A stretch of 64,000 nucleotides of DNA from Eriocheir sinensis. Its lineage: Eukaryota > Arthropoda > Malacostraca > Decapoda > Varunidae. This document shows positions 1 to 11,230 of this stretch, one piece after another. Numbering within the stretch: position 1 is the first letter of the stretch; each line of letters opens with the position of its first letter. The DNA lies in contig NC_066562.1 of NCBI RefSeq assembly GCF_024679095.1, positions 6,051,176 through 6,115,175 on the forward strand, in the 5' to 3' direction. The notes below the pieces were generated by a model. The model had not been told where the DNA came from, searched no databases, and worked only from the letters and a program-made list of their open reading frames with translations. The position numbers were made by a program, and so were the translations under genes.

Positions 1-73
1 ACTAGATGTTAATGTCGAAACTTAATGTTGCTACTAATGTTACTTCTGATACTCTTAATAATCCTTGATATTG

Positions 74-362
74 TTAACCTGGTAGCAGTGATGGGCCAAA
101 TTTGTGGCTTTACCATGTACCAGCAACAGGCCATATTTGTGGCTTTACCGTGTACCAGCGACAGGCCAAATTTGTGGCTTTACCGTGTACAGCGACGGGC
201 CAAATTTTTGCCATGATATAAACCCCCAAAAATTGATGATGCATAAACTGATCACAAATGCGTTGATATTATTATGAAATGGTTTGCGTGAGTGATGATT
301 TTTTCTCATTTTTCTCACTTAGAGGGGCCTTTAAGAAACATGATCCCCACAGCTACTGGGAT
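74..362 (-). mobile_element. TTAA-flanked MITE, family C, expanded copy
   Basis: Starts at a TTAA followed by CCTGGTAGCAGTG and ends near a degraded CTACTGGGATAA. It matches in reverse orientation the family C copies at 13795, 34543, 39596 and 55472. Its left part carries extra tandem copies of a roughly 34-bp segment containing GGGCCAAATTTGTGGC. No transposase is encoded. The TTAA target and TTAACC ends resemble piggyBac-type non-autonomous elements; that assignment is inference. Confidence 0.65.
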
Positions 363-430
363 AATGTTACTACTAAGGTTACTGAATGATGATACTGACT
401 GTTGACATTCTAAATAATGTTTGATACTGT

Positions 431-653
431 TAACCTTTAGACGCTGGTTCAAAATTCAGTCAGTCAGTTTTGTATGACAGAAATATAACAACACCTCCAG
501 ATTGTCGTAGAATACATAAATACACGATAGTTAAACATCTATTATGCAGCATAACTATATTAATGCTACGGTCCTAAGGTCGGCAGTGACTGTATATAGA
601 CCATTCATTTTGGGGGAGCTACTCTTCAAATACTGCCGCCGTCTAAGGGATAA
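431..653. mobile_element. TTAA-flanked MITE, family F
   Basis: Begins TTAACCTTTAGACG and ends CGTCTAAGGGATAA, so its termini are inverted repeats. The interior matches, in opposite orientation, the copy at 25629-25869 in SETD1. The flanks at about 10-75, 360-432 and 650-720 are themselves related to each other (TAATGTTACT... GATACTCTAAATAA), so MITEs have inserted in a local duplication. No coding capacity. Confidence 0.6.
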
Positions 654-896
654 TGTTACTGCTAGTGTTACTGTTGATACTCTAAATAACGTTGATAATT
701 TAATGTTACTGAATGATCTGAGGATTTTAAGAGAAGTTTCACAGGGTTTGTTATCATAAGTCCCTTTAATTCATGCATTCTGATATCACCTCTGCATTTA
801 TGACTTGTATAATTCCTCTTTTTCTTTACTTCCGGTGATAAGGATGATGAACGACCTGGGTGTTGAAGTATAGTTTTGCATCATTAGGATATATTT
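654..896. other. AT-rich spacer, nothing recognised
   Basis: Contains the third copy of the short flanking repeat described with family F and then unique-looking AT-rich sequence. No exon, RNA gene or element boundary is visible. Confidence 0.4.
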
Positions 897-2424
897 ATTA
901 GGTTAGGTTAGGATTGGGTAAATATTACTTAGGTTAGGCTTGGGTAAATATTTGATAGGTTAGGCTTGGGTAAATATTTGATAGGTTAGGCTTGGGTAAA
1001 TATTGATAGGTTAGGCTTGGGTAAATATTTGATAGGTTAGGCTTGGGTAAATATTTGATAGGTTAGGCTTGGGTAAATATTTGATAGGTTAGGCTTGGGT
1101 AAATATTTGATGGGTTAGGCTTGGGTAAATATTTGATAGGTTAGGCTTGGGTAAATATTTGATAGGTTAGGCTTGGGTAAATATTTGATGGGTTAGGCTT
1201 GGGTAAATATTTGATAGGTTAGGCTTGGGTAAATATTTGATAGGTTAGGCTTGGGTAAATATTTGATAGGTTAGGCTTGGGTAAATATTTGATAGTTTAG
1301 GCTTGGGTAAATATTTGATAGGTTAGGCTTGGGTAAATATTTGATAGGTTAGGCTTGGGTAAATATTTGATAGGTTAGGCTTGGGTAAATATTTTAAGGT
1401 TAGGTTAAATATTTGATAGGTTAGGCTTGGGTAAATATTTGATAGGTTAGGCTTGGGTAAATATTTGATAGGTTAGGCTTGGGTAAATATTTGATAGGTT
1501 AGGCTTGGGTAAATATTTGATAGGTTAGGCTTGGGTAAATATTTGATAGGTTAGGCTTGGGTAAATATTTGATAGGTTAGGCTTGGGTAAATATTTGACA
1601 GGTTAGGCTTGGGTAAATATTTGATAGGTTAGGCTTGGGTAAATATTTGATAGGTTAGGCTTGGGTAAATATTTGACAGGTTAGGCTTGGGTAAATATTT
1701 GATAGGTTAGGCTTGGGTAAATATTTGATGGGTTAGGCTTGGGTAAATATTTGATAGGTTAGGCTTGGGTAAATATTTGATAGGTTAGGCTTGGGTAAAT
1801 ATTTGATAGGTTAGGCTTGGGTAAATATTTGATAGGTTAGGCTTGGGTAAATATTTGATGGGTTAGGCTTGGGTAAATATTTGATAGGTTAGGCTTGGGT
1901 AAATATTTGACAGGTTAGGCTTGGGTAAATATTTGATAGGTTAGGCTTGGGTAAATATTTGTTAGGTTAGGCTTGCATAAATATTTGATAGGTTAGGCTT
2001 GGGTAAATATTTGACAGGTTAGGCTTGGGTAAATATTTGATAGGTTAGGCTTGGGTAAATATTTGATAGGTTAGGCTTGGGTAAATATTTGATAGGTTAG
2101 GCTTGGGTAAATATTTGATAGGTTAGGCTTGGGTAAATATTTGATAGGTTAGGCTTGGGTAAATATTTGACAGGTTAGGCTTGGGTAAATATTTGATAGG
2201 TTAGGCTTGGGTAAATATTTGATAGGTTAGGCTTGGGTAAATATTTGACAGGTTAGGCTTGGGTAAATATTTGATGGGTTAGGCTTGGGTAAATATTTGT
2301 TAGGTTAGGCTTGGGTAAATATTTGATGGGTTAGGCTTGGGTAAATATTTGATGGGTTAGGCTTGGGTAAATATTTGTTAGGTTAGGCTTGCGTAAATAT
2401 TTGATAGGTTAGGCTTGGGTAAAT
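897..2424. repeat. 26-bp satellite with TTAGG core, about 57 copies
   Basis: A head-to-tail array of a 26-bp unit that reads TTAGGCTTGGGTAAATAT followed by TTGATAGG. Variation is mostly a few point changes (GATAGG, GACAGG, GATGGG, GTTAGG). The left edge contains three TTAGG units in a row at about 898-910. TTAGG is the usual arthropod telomere repeat, so the unit may have arisen from an interstitial telomere tract; this is inference. No ORF is conserved across it. Confidence 0.95.
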
Positions 2425-2579
2425 TTAATTGAACATCATTATGGTAGACATGATTAAATGGGAGTTCTGTACTAGGCTCAGGTGAAAAGGAGGCTGCTTG
2501 TAAAATAATACCCATACATGATAATATATAGACACATTACCAAAGACAGAGAAGGAAGAGGAAATAACACAGAAAACAG

Positions 2580-3480
2580 ACAGGGCAAGGAAAATAAGAT
2601 ACCAAGACAAACAGAAATGGCAAAGAAATTAACAGACAGACATTAGACAAAACAAAAATAGACACAAAACAGACAAGCAAATAAAATAAGACAACATGAG
2701 GCAAATCAAATCATAAAACAGACATAACACAAATAACTTAATAACAGACAGAAATATGGAAAAAGGCAAAGAAAATAAGACAGACAACAGACAAGACAGA
2801 TTAAGGAACAGACAGACAAAACAAGGCAAGGAAATGAACACAGACAGACAAACAACAGACATGGTAAAGAAAATAAGACATGGCAAAGAAAATAAGACAT
2901 GGCAAAGAAAATTAGGCAGGGCAAAGAAAATAAGACATGGCAAAGAAAATAAGAGATGGCAAAGAAAATAAGAGATGGCAAAGAAAATAAGAGATGGGAA
3001 AGAAAATAAGACATGGCAAAGAAAATTAGGCAGGGCAAAGAAAATAAGACATGGCAAAGAAAATAAGAGATGGGAAAGAAAATAAGACATGGCAAAGAAA
3101 ATAAGACATGGCAAAGAAAATAAGAGATGGCAAAGAAAATAAGACATGGCAAAGAAAATAAAGACAACAAATAACAGACAAAGGAAAGAAAATAAGACAT
3201 GGCAAAAGAAAATAAGACATGGCAAAGAAAATATGAGATGGCAAAGAAAATAAGAAACAGGGCAAAGAAAATAAGACAAGGCAGATTAAGGAACAGACAG
3301 ACAAAACAAGGCAAGGAAATTAACACAGACAGACAAACAACAAACATGGCAAAGAAAATAAAGACAACAAACACACAAGGGAAATAAAACAAGACATCAA
3401 CACTTGGAAAAGAAAAGGAAAGGAAAAGAAAGAAAACAAAGATAAAAAAAAAAACAGGAAAAACAAAACAAAAAAAGCAA
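2580..3480. repeat. A-rich minisatellite, about 19-bp unit
   Basis: Imperfect tandem copies of ATAAGACATGGCAAAGAAA with GAGATGG and GACATGG variants. A longer higher-order block containing GACAGACAAAACAAGGCAAG appears near 2810 and again near 3296. The long reading frames on the minus strand here are periodic products of the array and not genes. The next 180 bases remain A-rich. Confidence 0.9.
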
Positions 3481-3668
3481 AACACAACCACGTGGGAATA
3501 TCAAGTAAAACAAGACAAAAAAAGACAAGGAAGTGGATAATAAAAACACGCAAAAAACAACGTGAATAAAGAAGGAAGAAAAGGAAACAAGGGATAAAGG
3601 AAGGGAATGGAAAACAATTCTAAAACACGAGAAGAAAAATGGAAAATGGAGAATATAAAGTGTGTTAC

Positions 3669-3741
3669 CATTTCTGCTGTCTGCTGGGCCGGGGAATTGA
3701 CCTCCATATCACCTTCCTCCTCCACTGTGTTCGCCATTAAC
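3669..3741 (-). CDS. possible first coding exon of an unknown minus-strand gene
   Basis: On the minus strand a pyrimidine tract ending TTTCCCAG is followed four bases later by an ATG (3737). It opens 23 codons of an acidic peptide, MANTVEEEGDMEVNSPAQQT then AEM, and stops at a GTAACA donor at 3668. Codon-like composition here contrasts with the surrounding A-rich repeats. No downstream exon could be identified between 3668 and position 1, so the rest of the gene would lie outside the window. I do not recognise the protein. It may be a chance open stretch. Confidence 0.35.
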
Positions 3742-3769
3742 CTGGGAAACGAGAAATAAGGGGGAAAAA

Positions 3770-4859
3770 ATGTCTTATGTCTTGTTATGGTGGGGTGGAA
3801 ATGGCCTAATCCTCCTCCTCCTACTCTTTTTCCCTTCTGCTCCTCCTTGTCCCTCTTCCTCTAATGCGGCAAATATTTACCATTACACTTATATCATTAT
3901 TCATTACACGTTATTATACATTATTCATTATTATCTAGCATTGTTCAGTATGTTCATTTTTCTCCCTGCTCGTTTTCCTCTTTTCTGCTTGTGGCAAATA
4001 TTTAATCATTATCCATTATTATACGTCAAGAATACTTTTAAAGCTTATAATTAAAGGGTTGGTGTCTTTTTTTATTGTTACTTTATCTAAATATTCATCT
4101 AACTATCATTCTTATATTATTTGTATTGCCATTTTCAGTATTCATGGATATATTCTGCTACTTTCCTTTCTGTTTATTTCCTTATATTTTATTATGAGGG
4201 TCGTGTGAGGGTGTTATGATAAGATTTAAGCTCGTAATGATATATCTTAGTAACAATATATGGTCACCAGTTTAAAAAGGTCATATGCTTACTCATGATT
4301 TTCCTTCCCTCGATCACCTCACTTCGCATCCTTTTCTTATGCACTGAGGCTGTTTTAAATCCCTATATATACCTCATCATATATAATACACGTCTTACAA
4401 CTCGATCTTTCTCCTTTGTTGTTTACTTCCCCGCAACAATAAATAATATCAATCAGTATCACTGTTTTGGATGTTATAATTATATGGTCTCTGTTTTAGC
4501 TTAATAATTCGCCTGGTTCACTTGACAGGTTTACTTATGGGCTTTCTCGATCTGTACAAAGCTGTTTTATATGTCTATCTCATCATACACGTCTATTACA
4601 ACTGTTTTTTTAAGATTAATTAAGTGTTTGGTTTGGTAATTGTGGAGATTCACTACGCGCCTCCAAAATACGATATTACGCCTCCATATTATACTTAAGG
4701 TACGAAATACATGTCCTTTAACCATAACATGAAGGCGGAAAAACTTAAATGTAATGAAAAAGTGGTAAAGGTAGTGATAAGGCATATTATACGGTAATTG
4801 TGGAGATTCACTACGCGCCTCTATAAGCTTATTCGCGTCTCTCAACCTCTTCCTATGCA
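3770..4859. other. AT-rich intergenic sequence
   Basis: No gene seen. It contains a 28-bp direct repeat starting GGTAATTGTGGAGATTCACT at about 4637 and about 4794. The short open frames here have no coding character. Confidence 0.4.
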
Positions 4860-5690
4860 CTGTTGGAAGCTTAATTTATGGGCTTGTTTAGCTTATTGGT
4901 GTTTAGGTTAGCTTATTCGCCCCTCCCATATACTCCCCCTTTGCACTGTTGGGAGCTTAATTTATGGGCTTGTTTAGCTTATTGGTGTTTAGGTTAGCTT
5001 ATTCGCCCCTCTCATATACTCCCCCTTTGGACTGTTGGTAGCTTCAATTAATGGCCTTTCTATGTGTATCTTTGCCTTATTATATGACCTCTCCTGCCTC
5101 ACCTGCTCCCCCATAACTTCATATATCTCCCTTCCCCTGTTTTTCATGTTTAAGTGTTTATAGTTTAGCTTATTCGCCTCTCATATACTCCCCCTTTGGA
5201 CTGTTGGTAGCTTCAATTAATGGCCTTTCTATGTGTATCTTTGCCTTATTATATGACCTCTCCTGCCTCACCTGCTCCCCCATAACTTCATATATCTCCC
5301 TTCCCCTGTTTTTCATGTTTAAGTGTTTATAGTTTAGCTTATTCGCTTCTCATCCTAGCTCTTATATGCACTGTTGGCAGTTGCAATTTATGGGCTGTCT
5401 TTGTGTATATATTAATTGCCTTATTATGAGCTCTCCTGCCTCACCTGCTTGTCATATCTCCCTTTCCCTGTTTTTCATGATTAAGTGTTTATAGTTTAGC
5501 TTATTCGCCTTTCTCATCCTCTTCTTATGCACTGTTAATTGGCAGCTTCAATTTATGGGCTTTCAAATCTTTGCCTTATTATGAGCTTTCCTGCCTCATC
5601 TGCTCCTCCATAACTTCGATCATATCTCCCTTTCCCTGTTTTTCATGTATTAAGTGTTTATATAGTATTAGGCTATCTGTTGGCAGCTTC
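4860..5690. repeat. two nested tandem arrays, about 104-bp and about 170-bp units
   Basis: The first part (about 4860-5040) repeats a unit with GCTTAATTTATGGGCTTG and TTAGCTTATTCGCCCC. From about 5005 a longer unit containing ACTGTTGGTAGCTTCAATTA, GCCTCACCTGCTCCC and CCCTGTTTTTCATG recurs about four times with growing divergence to about 5690. Confidence 0.8.
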
Positions 5691-5779
5691 TATTTATGGG
5701 CTGTCTTTGTGTATTCTACTGCCTTATTATGACTTCTGCCTCTCTGCTTCCCTGCCCGTGTATTAATTATCATGCTGTA

Positions 5780-6640
5780 TGCAGGCCTATGCGCCGGTAG
5801 GCTTCTTCCCGGTGGATCCTGATGGTCGGTCCAAGGCTTTTGTATTCCTAAGCAGAACGAACCCCGCTATTCCCTGTCCCCTTCCTTTCCAGCTAGCATA
5901 TTCCCCTTTCTGCCTCTCCCTAGCTCTCATCTCCCACCTCCCTGACAAACCAATATACTCCCCTTCCTAGCTCTTCTCTCCCCAGTCCCCAATCTCCCCC
6001 CCTCAAATTTTCCTCAGCATAACGTCATCCCTCCTGGCTTTTCCTCCATTCATCTATATACTTTCCTCTCCCTCGCCCTGACAACTCAATCCTCCCCCAC
6101 TTTCCCTCTTTCCTCTTCTCTCCCCACCTCCCCAGCGCATATATCATCATCCCTCCTTCTGGCTTTTCCTCCATTCATCTACTTTCCTCTCTCTCCCTGA
6201 CAACCCAATCCTCCTCCCTCCCCAATCTCCCCAATCTGGATCCTTCCCATATAATTCCTCCCCATCATCCGCATATCTCCTGTCTTTCCCTCCATTCATC
6301 TTTTCCCTCCCAATACCTGACAACCCAATCCTCACCCCCTCTCCTCCCCTCCCCAATCTCCCCCCATTATTACTTCTCCCCGATCTCCCCCCATCATTAA
6401 TTCGCATATCTCCTGGCTTTTCCTCCATTCATCTTTCCTCTCCTCCCCTCTCCCTTCCTCCTCCCTCCCCAATCTCCCCCATTACGTACTTCTCTCCAAT
6501 CTCCTCCCCATATAATTCGATCCTCCCCAGCATCCTCATATCTCCTGGCTCTTCATTCATCTTCTTTCCTCTCCCTGACTCCCTCCAATCCTCACCCCCT
6601 CTCCTCCCTCCCCAATCTCCCCCCCATTACATCTCCCCAG
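5780..6640. repeat. CT-rich degenerate minisatellite
   Basis: After a short unique piece at 5780-5870 the plus strand is strongly pyrimidine rich, with recurring CCCCAATCTCCCCCCATTA, CATATCTCCTGGCTTTTCC and TCCATTCATCTTTCC blocks. No coding exon was found. The strand asymmetry could favour triplex or H-DNA; that is speculation. Confidence 0.7.
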
Positions 6641-6644
6641 CATC

Positions 6645-6770
6645 CGTGACGTCATCGTGTCAACACATGGTCCTTGGCGCTGATTGGTCGACAGTTTCCC
6701 TCCCGGCCAATCAGCTCCTTTGTCTACGCATTCGCAGTTTCGTACTAAAATTTTTGTGGTGTAGATATGA
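6645..6770. promoter_or_regulatory. promoter-like block with CRE and two CCAAT boxes
   Basis: A perfect cAMP-response-type octamer TGACGTCA lies at 6647-6654. It is followed by an inverted CCAAT box (GATTGG, core 6683-6687) and a forward one (GGCCAATCAG, core 6707-6711), 24 bases apart. This is typical NF-Y plus CREB/ATF promoter architecture. The SETD1 first coding exon has a splice acceptor upstream of its ATG, so a non-coding exon is needed upstream. This block could drive SETD1, or the possible minus-strand gene at 3741, or both. The start site was not located. Confidence 0.5.
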
Positions 6771-7439
6771 CTAAAAATGCCTTAAAATCACTCAAATACT
6801 AATTAGATATCCATGAAAAATACGGACAGTGATTCTTGACGTATTTTGGGGTTTATTATGGTGTTGATTAATGTTGTTTTGTAATTTTGGTGGCTCATAT
6901 ATGGCTAAAAAATACTCTAGAATTATTTAAGATGTATTAGTGGGTTTTAAATAGACTGGAAAAGGTAATTAGAGGGATTTTTCTGTTTATTTTGATGGCA
7001 CTCGGAGTCGGGTCCCGAGCAACGAAGCCAGACTGTCGTACACGGCTTCTTATAATTACCGAATTTCCACCCAAAAAACATCTTCTGGACCCAAAAAACC
7101 ACATTCATTTACATTTCTCTCTACAATCATTAATTTCTGATGTTTCTTGGCCATAGTTAAGCGTCAGGGGCCGGTAAATAGGGTCTTCTGAGTACGATAA
7201 TCTGGCAAGCTGGTCCCAAGGAGGTGTTTGTATCGGGCGAAGGAGCGTGTGATGGCGAGCCTTTAATTTTATGCCATTTTTCGAGGATTTACTTGAGGTG
7301 CGTCCCGTCCCGCGCCTTTTCCTGCTTCCTGAACACCTGGCGGGAGAGTTAATGGTGCTTTGGTGGGTAAAAGGCCGCGGGAAAGTGTTATTATAAGCCT
7401 AAGTGATATGTTTGGGGTATTCAGTAGGCCTTGGTGCAG
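6771..7439. other. possible SETD1 5' leader exon and intron start
   Basis: Comparatively unique sequence, GC-richer at 7000-7400, directly downstream of the CRE/CCAAT block. GTAAGT-like donors occur (for example at 7446). Without transcripts no leader exon can be fixed. Confidence 0.3.
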
Positions 7440-8640
7440 CCTCGTAAGTGCTCGCCAAGTGGTTTTCTGGGGTTATTTATGTCTTATTTTCCTTAATTAA
7501 TGGTCTAAATTATCCCTCTAGCTTCTTAATGGTTGCGTATTGATATTAGGCTAAGTTGATGTTTTGGGGGAATATGTAATTTAAGGTTCATGCTCGTAAG
7601 GGTTGACTAAGTTTTTTTTTTGGGTTGTTTATGTTTTGTTTTTCATAATTAATGGTCTAAATTATCCCTCTAGCTTCTCATTGATTGGATATTGGTATTA
7701 GGCCTAGGTGGTGTGTTGGGGTACTGTATAAATCTAGGATCATGCTTGTAAGGGTTGACTAAGTGTTTTTCAGGGGTTGTTTATGTTTTGTTTTTCATAA
7801 TTAATGGTCTAAATTATCCCTCTAGCTTCTTATTAATTGGATATTGACATTAGGCCTAGGTGGTGTGTTGGGGTACTGTATAAATCTAGGATCATGCTTG
7901 TAAGGGTTGACTAAGTGTTTTTCTGGGATTGTTTATGTTTTGTTTTTCATAATTAATGGTCTAAATTATCCCTCTAGCTTCTCATTGTTTGGGTATTGAT
8001 ATTAGGCCAAGGTGATGTGTTGGGGGTACTGTGTAAGTCTAGGTGCATTTATGTAAGGATTGACTAAGTGGTTTTCTGGGGTTGTTTATGTTTTTTTTTT
8101 TTAATTAATGGTCTAAATTATCCCTCTAGCTCCTTACTGGTTGTGTATCGATATTAGGACATGTTGATTTTTTGGGGGAACTGTGTAATTGTTGGTTCAA
8201 ATTCGTAAGGGTTGACTAAGTGGTTTTCTGGGGTTGTTTATGTTTTGTTTTCTTAATTAATGGTCTAAATTATCCCTCTAGCCCCTTAATGGTTGGGTAT
8301 TGATATTAGGCTTAGGTTATGTGTTGGGGGCACTGTGTAAATCCAGGTTCATGCTCATAAGGGTTGACTTAAGTGGTTTTCTGTGGTTGTTTGTCTTGTT
8401 TTTCTTAATTAATGGTCTAAATCATCCCTCTTACTCCCTTGTGGTTAGTTATTAATGTAAGAGTAACTAATGACAAGGTAGGACCATATACTGTGTCAAT
8501 GCATGTTCGTAAATGTTGACCAAGTGGCTTTTGGGGTTTGTTTATGTTTTGTTTTTCTTAATTAATGGTGTAAATTATTCCTGTCACTCCCCAATGGTTA
8601 TATATTAATGTAAGACTAAATAATAGAGTGGCAATAACAA
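7440..8640. repeat. about 152-bp tandem array, 8 copies
   Basis: The anchor AATTAATGGTCTAAATTATC recurs near 7495, 7649, 7798, 7948, 8102, 8254, 8405 and 8560, so the spacing is 149-155 bp. The last two copies are more diverged. Each unit also has a GGTTGTTTATGTTTTG block and an AAGGGTTGACTAAGT block. No coding potential. Confidence 0.9.
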
Positions 8641-8790
8641 AGTTTGGGTTATTGAAATAGGTTGACAGGTTGCTTCTTCAGTGTCTGTGTTGTTTTCAGG
8701 CAATTTAACGTGTTGCTTGAAGTTTAGGTTGTGGGGGAAGGGTTTAAATGCTCCTTCATGGTTTGGTTTTGCAGCCATGTCACTCTAGGT

Positions 8791-8991
8791 CAGTGGTTCC
8801 CAACCTTTTTTACAGGCGACCCTAATCATGCACCTCCATACATGACCGCAACCCCACTAGTTTAGTTGTATACCGGTATGTGTTATTATAATAAAATAAC
8901 ACCATGATTGATATTTTGAGATCTTGGTGACCCCAGGAAAAACGCTTGGTGATCCAACTTGGGGTCGCAACCCCAGGGTTGGGAAAGGGGG
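8791..8991. mobile_element. hAT-type MITE, 201 bp, with perfect 8-bp target duplication
   Basis: Begins CAGTGGTTCCCAACC and ends GGGTTGGGAAAGGGGG, so its ends are inverted. It is flanked by CTCTAGGT at 8783-8790 and again at 8992-8999. An 8-bp target duplication and CAGTGGTTCCCAACC-like ends are typical of hAT/Charlie-type non-autonomous elements. A second copy lies at 37264-37445 in TOLLIP intron 1. Confidence 0.88.
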
Positions 8992-9197
8992 CTCTAGGTC
9001 ATTGGGGGAGGAGGTTGTGGTAATGACGTGTGTGTGTAAGTGTGTTCGATTTCTGCTAATCTAATTCATAATAATCACTATTTCATGTTTAGATTCTCCC
9101 TCATACTTTGTTTTACCTGGCATGTCACTCTTCGTCATGGTGGGAGGAGGTTGTGGTAGTAAATGTGTGTTTGTTTTCTGTTAATCTAATGTATAAT

Positions 9198-10052
9198 CAG
9201 TGGTGGGCACCGCTAACCGAAAAGTTTGCTTCACTAACTGGTAATCTACTAACTAAAAAGTTTGCTTCGCTTACGCTAAACCGCTGAATTGATAAAGAAT
9301 TTAGTGGAAGCTTATGTTAACAGCTAACCGCTAACCTTTTTTATATGGATTTAGCTTCGGTTTTGTATTTAGGCTCTAAACCCCAAAAGCAGACCTAGTT
9401 ACGTGAAATTTCAATATGTTGTAGCTTAGAAATAGAGCTCTCCAGAAAGGTATAGCATGTCAAGATCCTCCGCCTCACCCACAGCTGCTGCCGGCTCCTT
9501 AACAGGGTCAGCATCCTCAGGCGGAACATAAACGTTGTCACTCGGGTCACCTTCCATGATGTCGATGACAATAAACAAGGCGACAATAATGAACGCGACT
9601 ACACGGTGACAACGTCGCATCTGAACTGAACAAAGAGCCCAACAAGCAACAAGAAGGGAAGCGTAAGAAGCCTCCAGTTTATCCTAAATCCATATATTTC
9701 ATCCAAGATTTCTTGTAAATTTACTAATTTTTTTTCCTTAACTGACACTTACTTTTATTTTAAATTTATTTCTTGTCAGGTGGAAAGTATCAAATTCTTG
9801 TTATTAAATCCTGAGTTCAAAGAGTTGGATATGGAAGATGCATTACCCTACAATACCAAAAAGTTTTCCTTATAGTTGTCCAATTACCCTTCTTTAAGGC
9901 GTGATTTTCCCAAAAGTGGAAGCCCTGAAATAAATATGCCATGTGGCCCAACTGGTGCTGTATCTGCCTACAACGGACAAGAATATACCTCTTAATTTTT
10001 TAGTGGACTTAAGTTAGCATTTAGCGTATTAGCGGAACCGTGCCCACCACTG
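9198..10052. mobile_element. hAT-like element, 855 bp, with perfect 8-bp target duplication
   Basis: Both ends read CAGTGGTGGGCAC (13-bp terminal inverted repeats). The element is bracketed by TGTATAAT at 9190-9197 and 10053-10060. Sub-terminal stretches are rich in CGCTAA/TTAGCG motifs in both orientations, a common sub-terminal binding-site pattern in hAT elements. The interior has only short open frames, so it is non-autonomous or decayed. The perfect target duplication argues for a fairly young insertion. Confidence 0.88.
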
Positions 10053-10587
10053 TGTATAATTATCACTTATTTCCTGTTTAGATTCTCCCTCATTCTTTGT
10101 TTCACTTTCCATGTCACTCTTGGTCATGGGGGAAAGAGGTTGTGGTAGTAAATGTGTGTGTGTGTGTAAGTCTGTGTTTGTTTTCTGGTAATCTACTTAT
10201 AATCATCACTGTTTTTATGTTTAGTTTCTCCCTCATGCTTTGTTTTACCTGCAATGTCACTTTTGGTCTTTGGGGGGCAGGGGTTGTGGCAGTAGATATG
10301 TGTTTGTGGGAGTCTGTGTCCGTTCCCGCTAATCTAACTTTTAATCATCGCCATTTAATATTTAGAAGCTCCCTTATGTTTCTTTTTAACTGCTGTGTCA
10401 CACTTGGTTGGTATTATTCCAGAAGTATATCCGTCTTGCTGCAAAAAACACCTTTGTGCCATATGAAGCTCCTTGTGCCCATATATCACATTACCGTGTT
10501 GCTTGCTTTGTCGTCGCAAATCACTTTTTGGTGGGAAATATTGAGGCATTTAGTTCCATTTATTACTTCTTGATGGCTGGGTATGGG

Positions 10588-10765
10588 TCAGGTTAGGTTA
10601 GGTTATGTCAGCTTAGGTTAGATTGAGTTAGATCAGAATAGGTTAGGTTAGGTTAGATTAAGCTAGACTATGTTACGTTAGGTTTGATTTAGTTAGGGTA
10701 GGTTTGGTTAGTTTAGGATAGATTAGGTCAGTTTAGGTTAGGTTAGGTTATATTCAGTTTGGTTA
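10588..10765. repeat. degenerate GGTTA/TTAGG telomere-like tract
   Basis: Dozens of GGTTA, AGTTA and GATTA pentamers in register occur, with several perfect GGTTAGGTTAGGTTA runs. This is consistent with a decayed interstitial arthropod telomere repeat about 300 bp upstream of the first SETD1 coding exon. Confidence 0.75.
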
Positions 10766-10875
10766 GATCTAATTGTTTATGATAAATTTGTGATACGTTT
10801 TGCGCTATACTGTTGGTTGCTGTTGCTGGCGGTCAGCTGTCAGTGGGTGTACTTCTGGAATTTTACCCATGACTA

Positions 10876-10980
<105 letters not shown>

Positions 10981-11070
10981 ATTGATATTATTGTCTACTG
11001 CTTCATATTACTTGAAAAAAATTGGACCCTAGATTCTAGTAACATCCCCACACCACCTTTGTGTCTTCAG

Positions 11071-11230
11071 GGGGTCGTTGCTGTACCATGGAGCAGCGCG
11101 CCGCCCCGCCCCACCACAAGCACGGGGGCAGCGCACAGAAACATGCACCGCCGCCGCCGCACCAGTCCAAGAGGAACTACAAGCTGCTCATTGACCCGGT
11201 GCTCGTCAATGGCGCCAACAAGCTGTACAG
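11071..11230 (+). CDS. SETD1: SETD1 exon with start codon
   Basis: The acceptor TGTCTTCAG is at 11070; 17 bases of 5' UTR follow, then ATG at 11088. It encodes [14 protein letters not shown]... and then the conserved [11 protein letters not shown] block seen near the N-terminus of SETD1 proteins. The GTGAGG donor is at 11231. The exon ends two bases into an Arg codon completed by exon 2, which continues [13 protein letters not shown]. The start is chosen because the block ahead of the conserved region is short in the family and no in-frame upstream ATG lies in this exon. Confidence 0.9.

Larger units (their letters stand above)
8735..10400. repeat. tandem GT-rich array interrupted by two transposons
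   Basis: About five diverged copies of a unit of roughly 130-150 bp are present. The unit contains TTTAGATTCTCCCTCAT, a CATGTCACTCTTGGTCAT-like block and GAGGTTGTGGTAGTAAATG. Two copies are split by the hAT-like elements at 8791-8991 and 9198-10052. Short open frames at 10097-10596 come from this array. Confidence 0.75.

Noticed and set aside
544..758. 71-codon frame
   Set aside because: It overlaps the family F MITE and has no coding character.
897..2424. CRISPR-like regular array
   Set aside because: There are no unique spacers; units are contiguous 26-bp satellite copies in a eukaryotic genome.
2629..3491. Long minus-strand reading frames (216 and 261 codons) rich in Phe, Leu, Cys and Ser
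   Set aside because: They translate the A-rich 19-bp minisatellite in several frames; the residue periodicity follows the DNA repeat.
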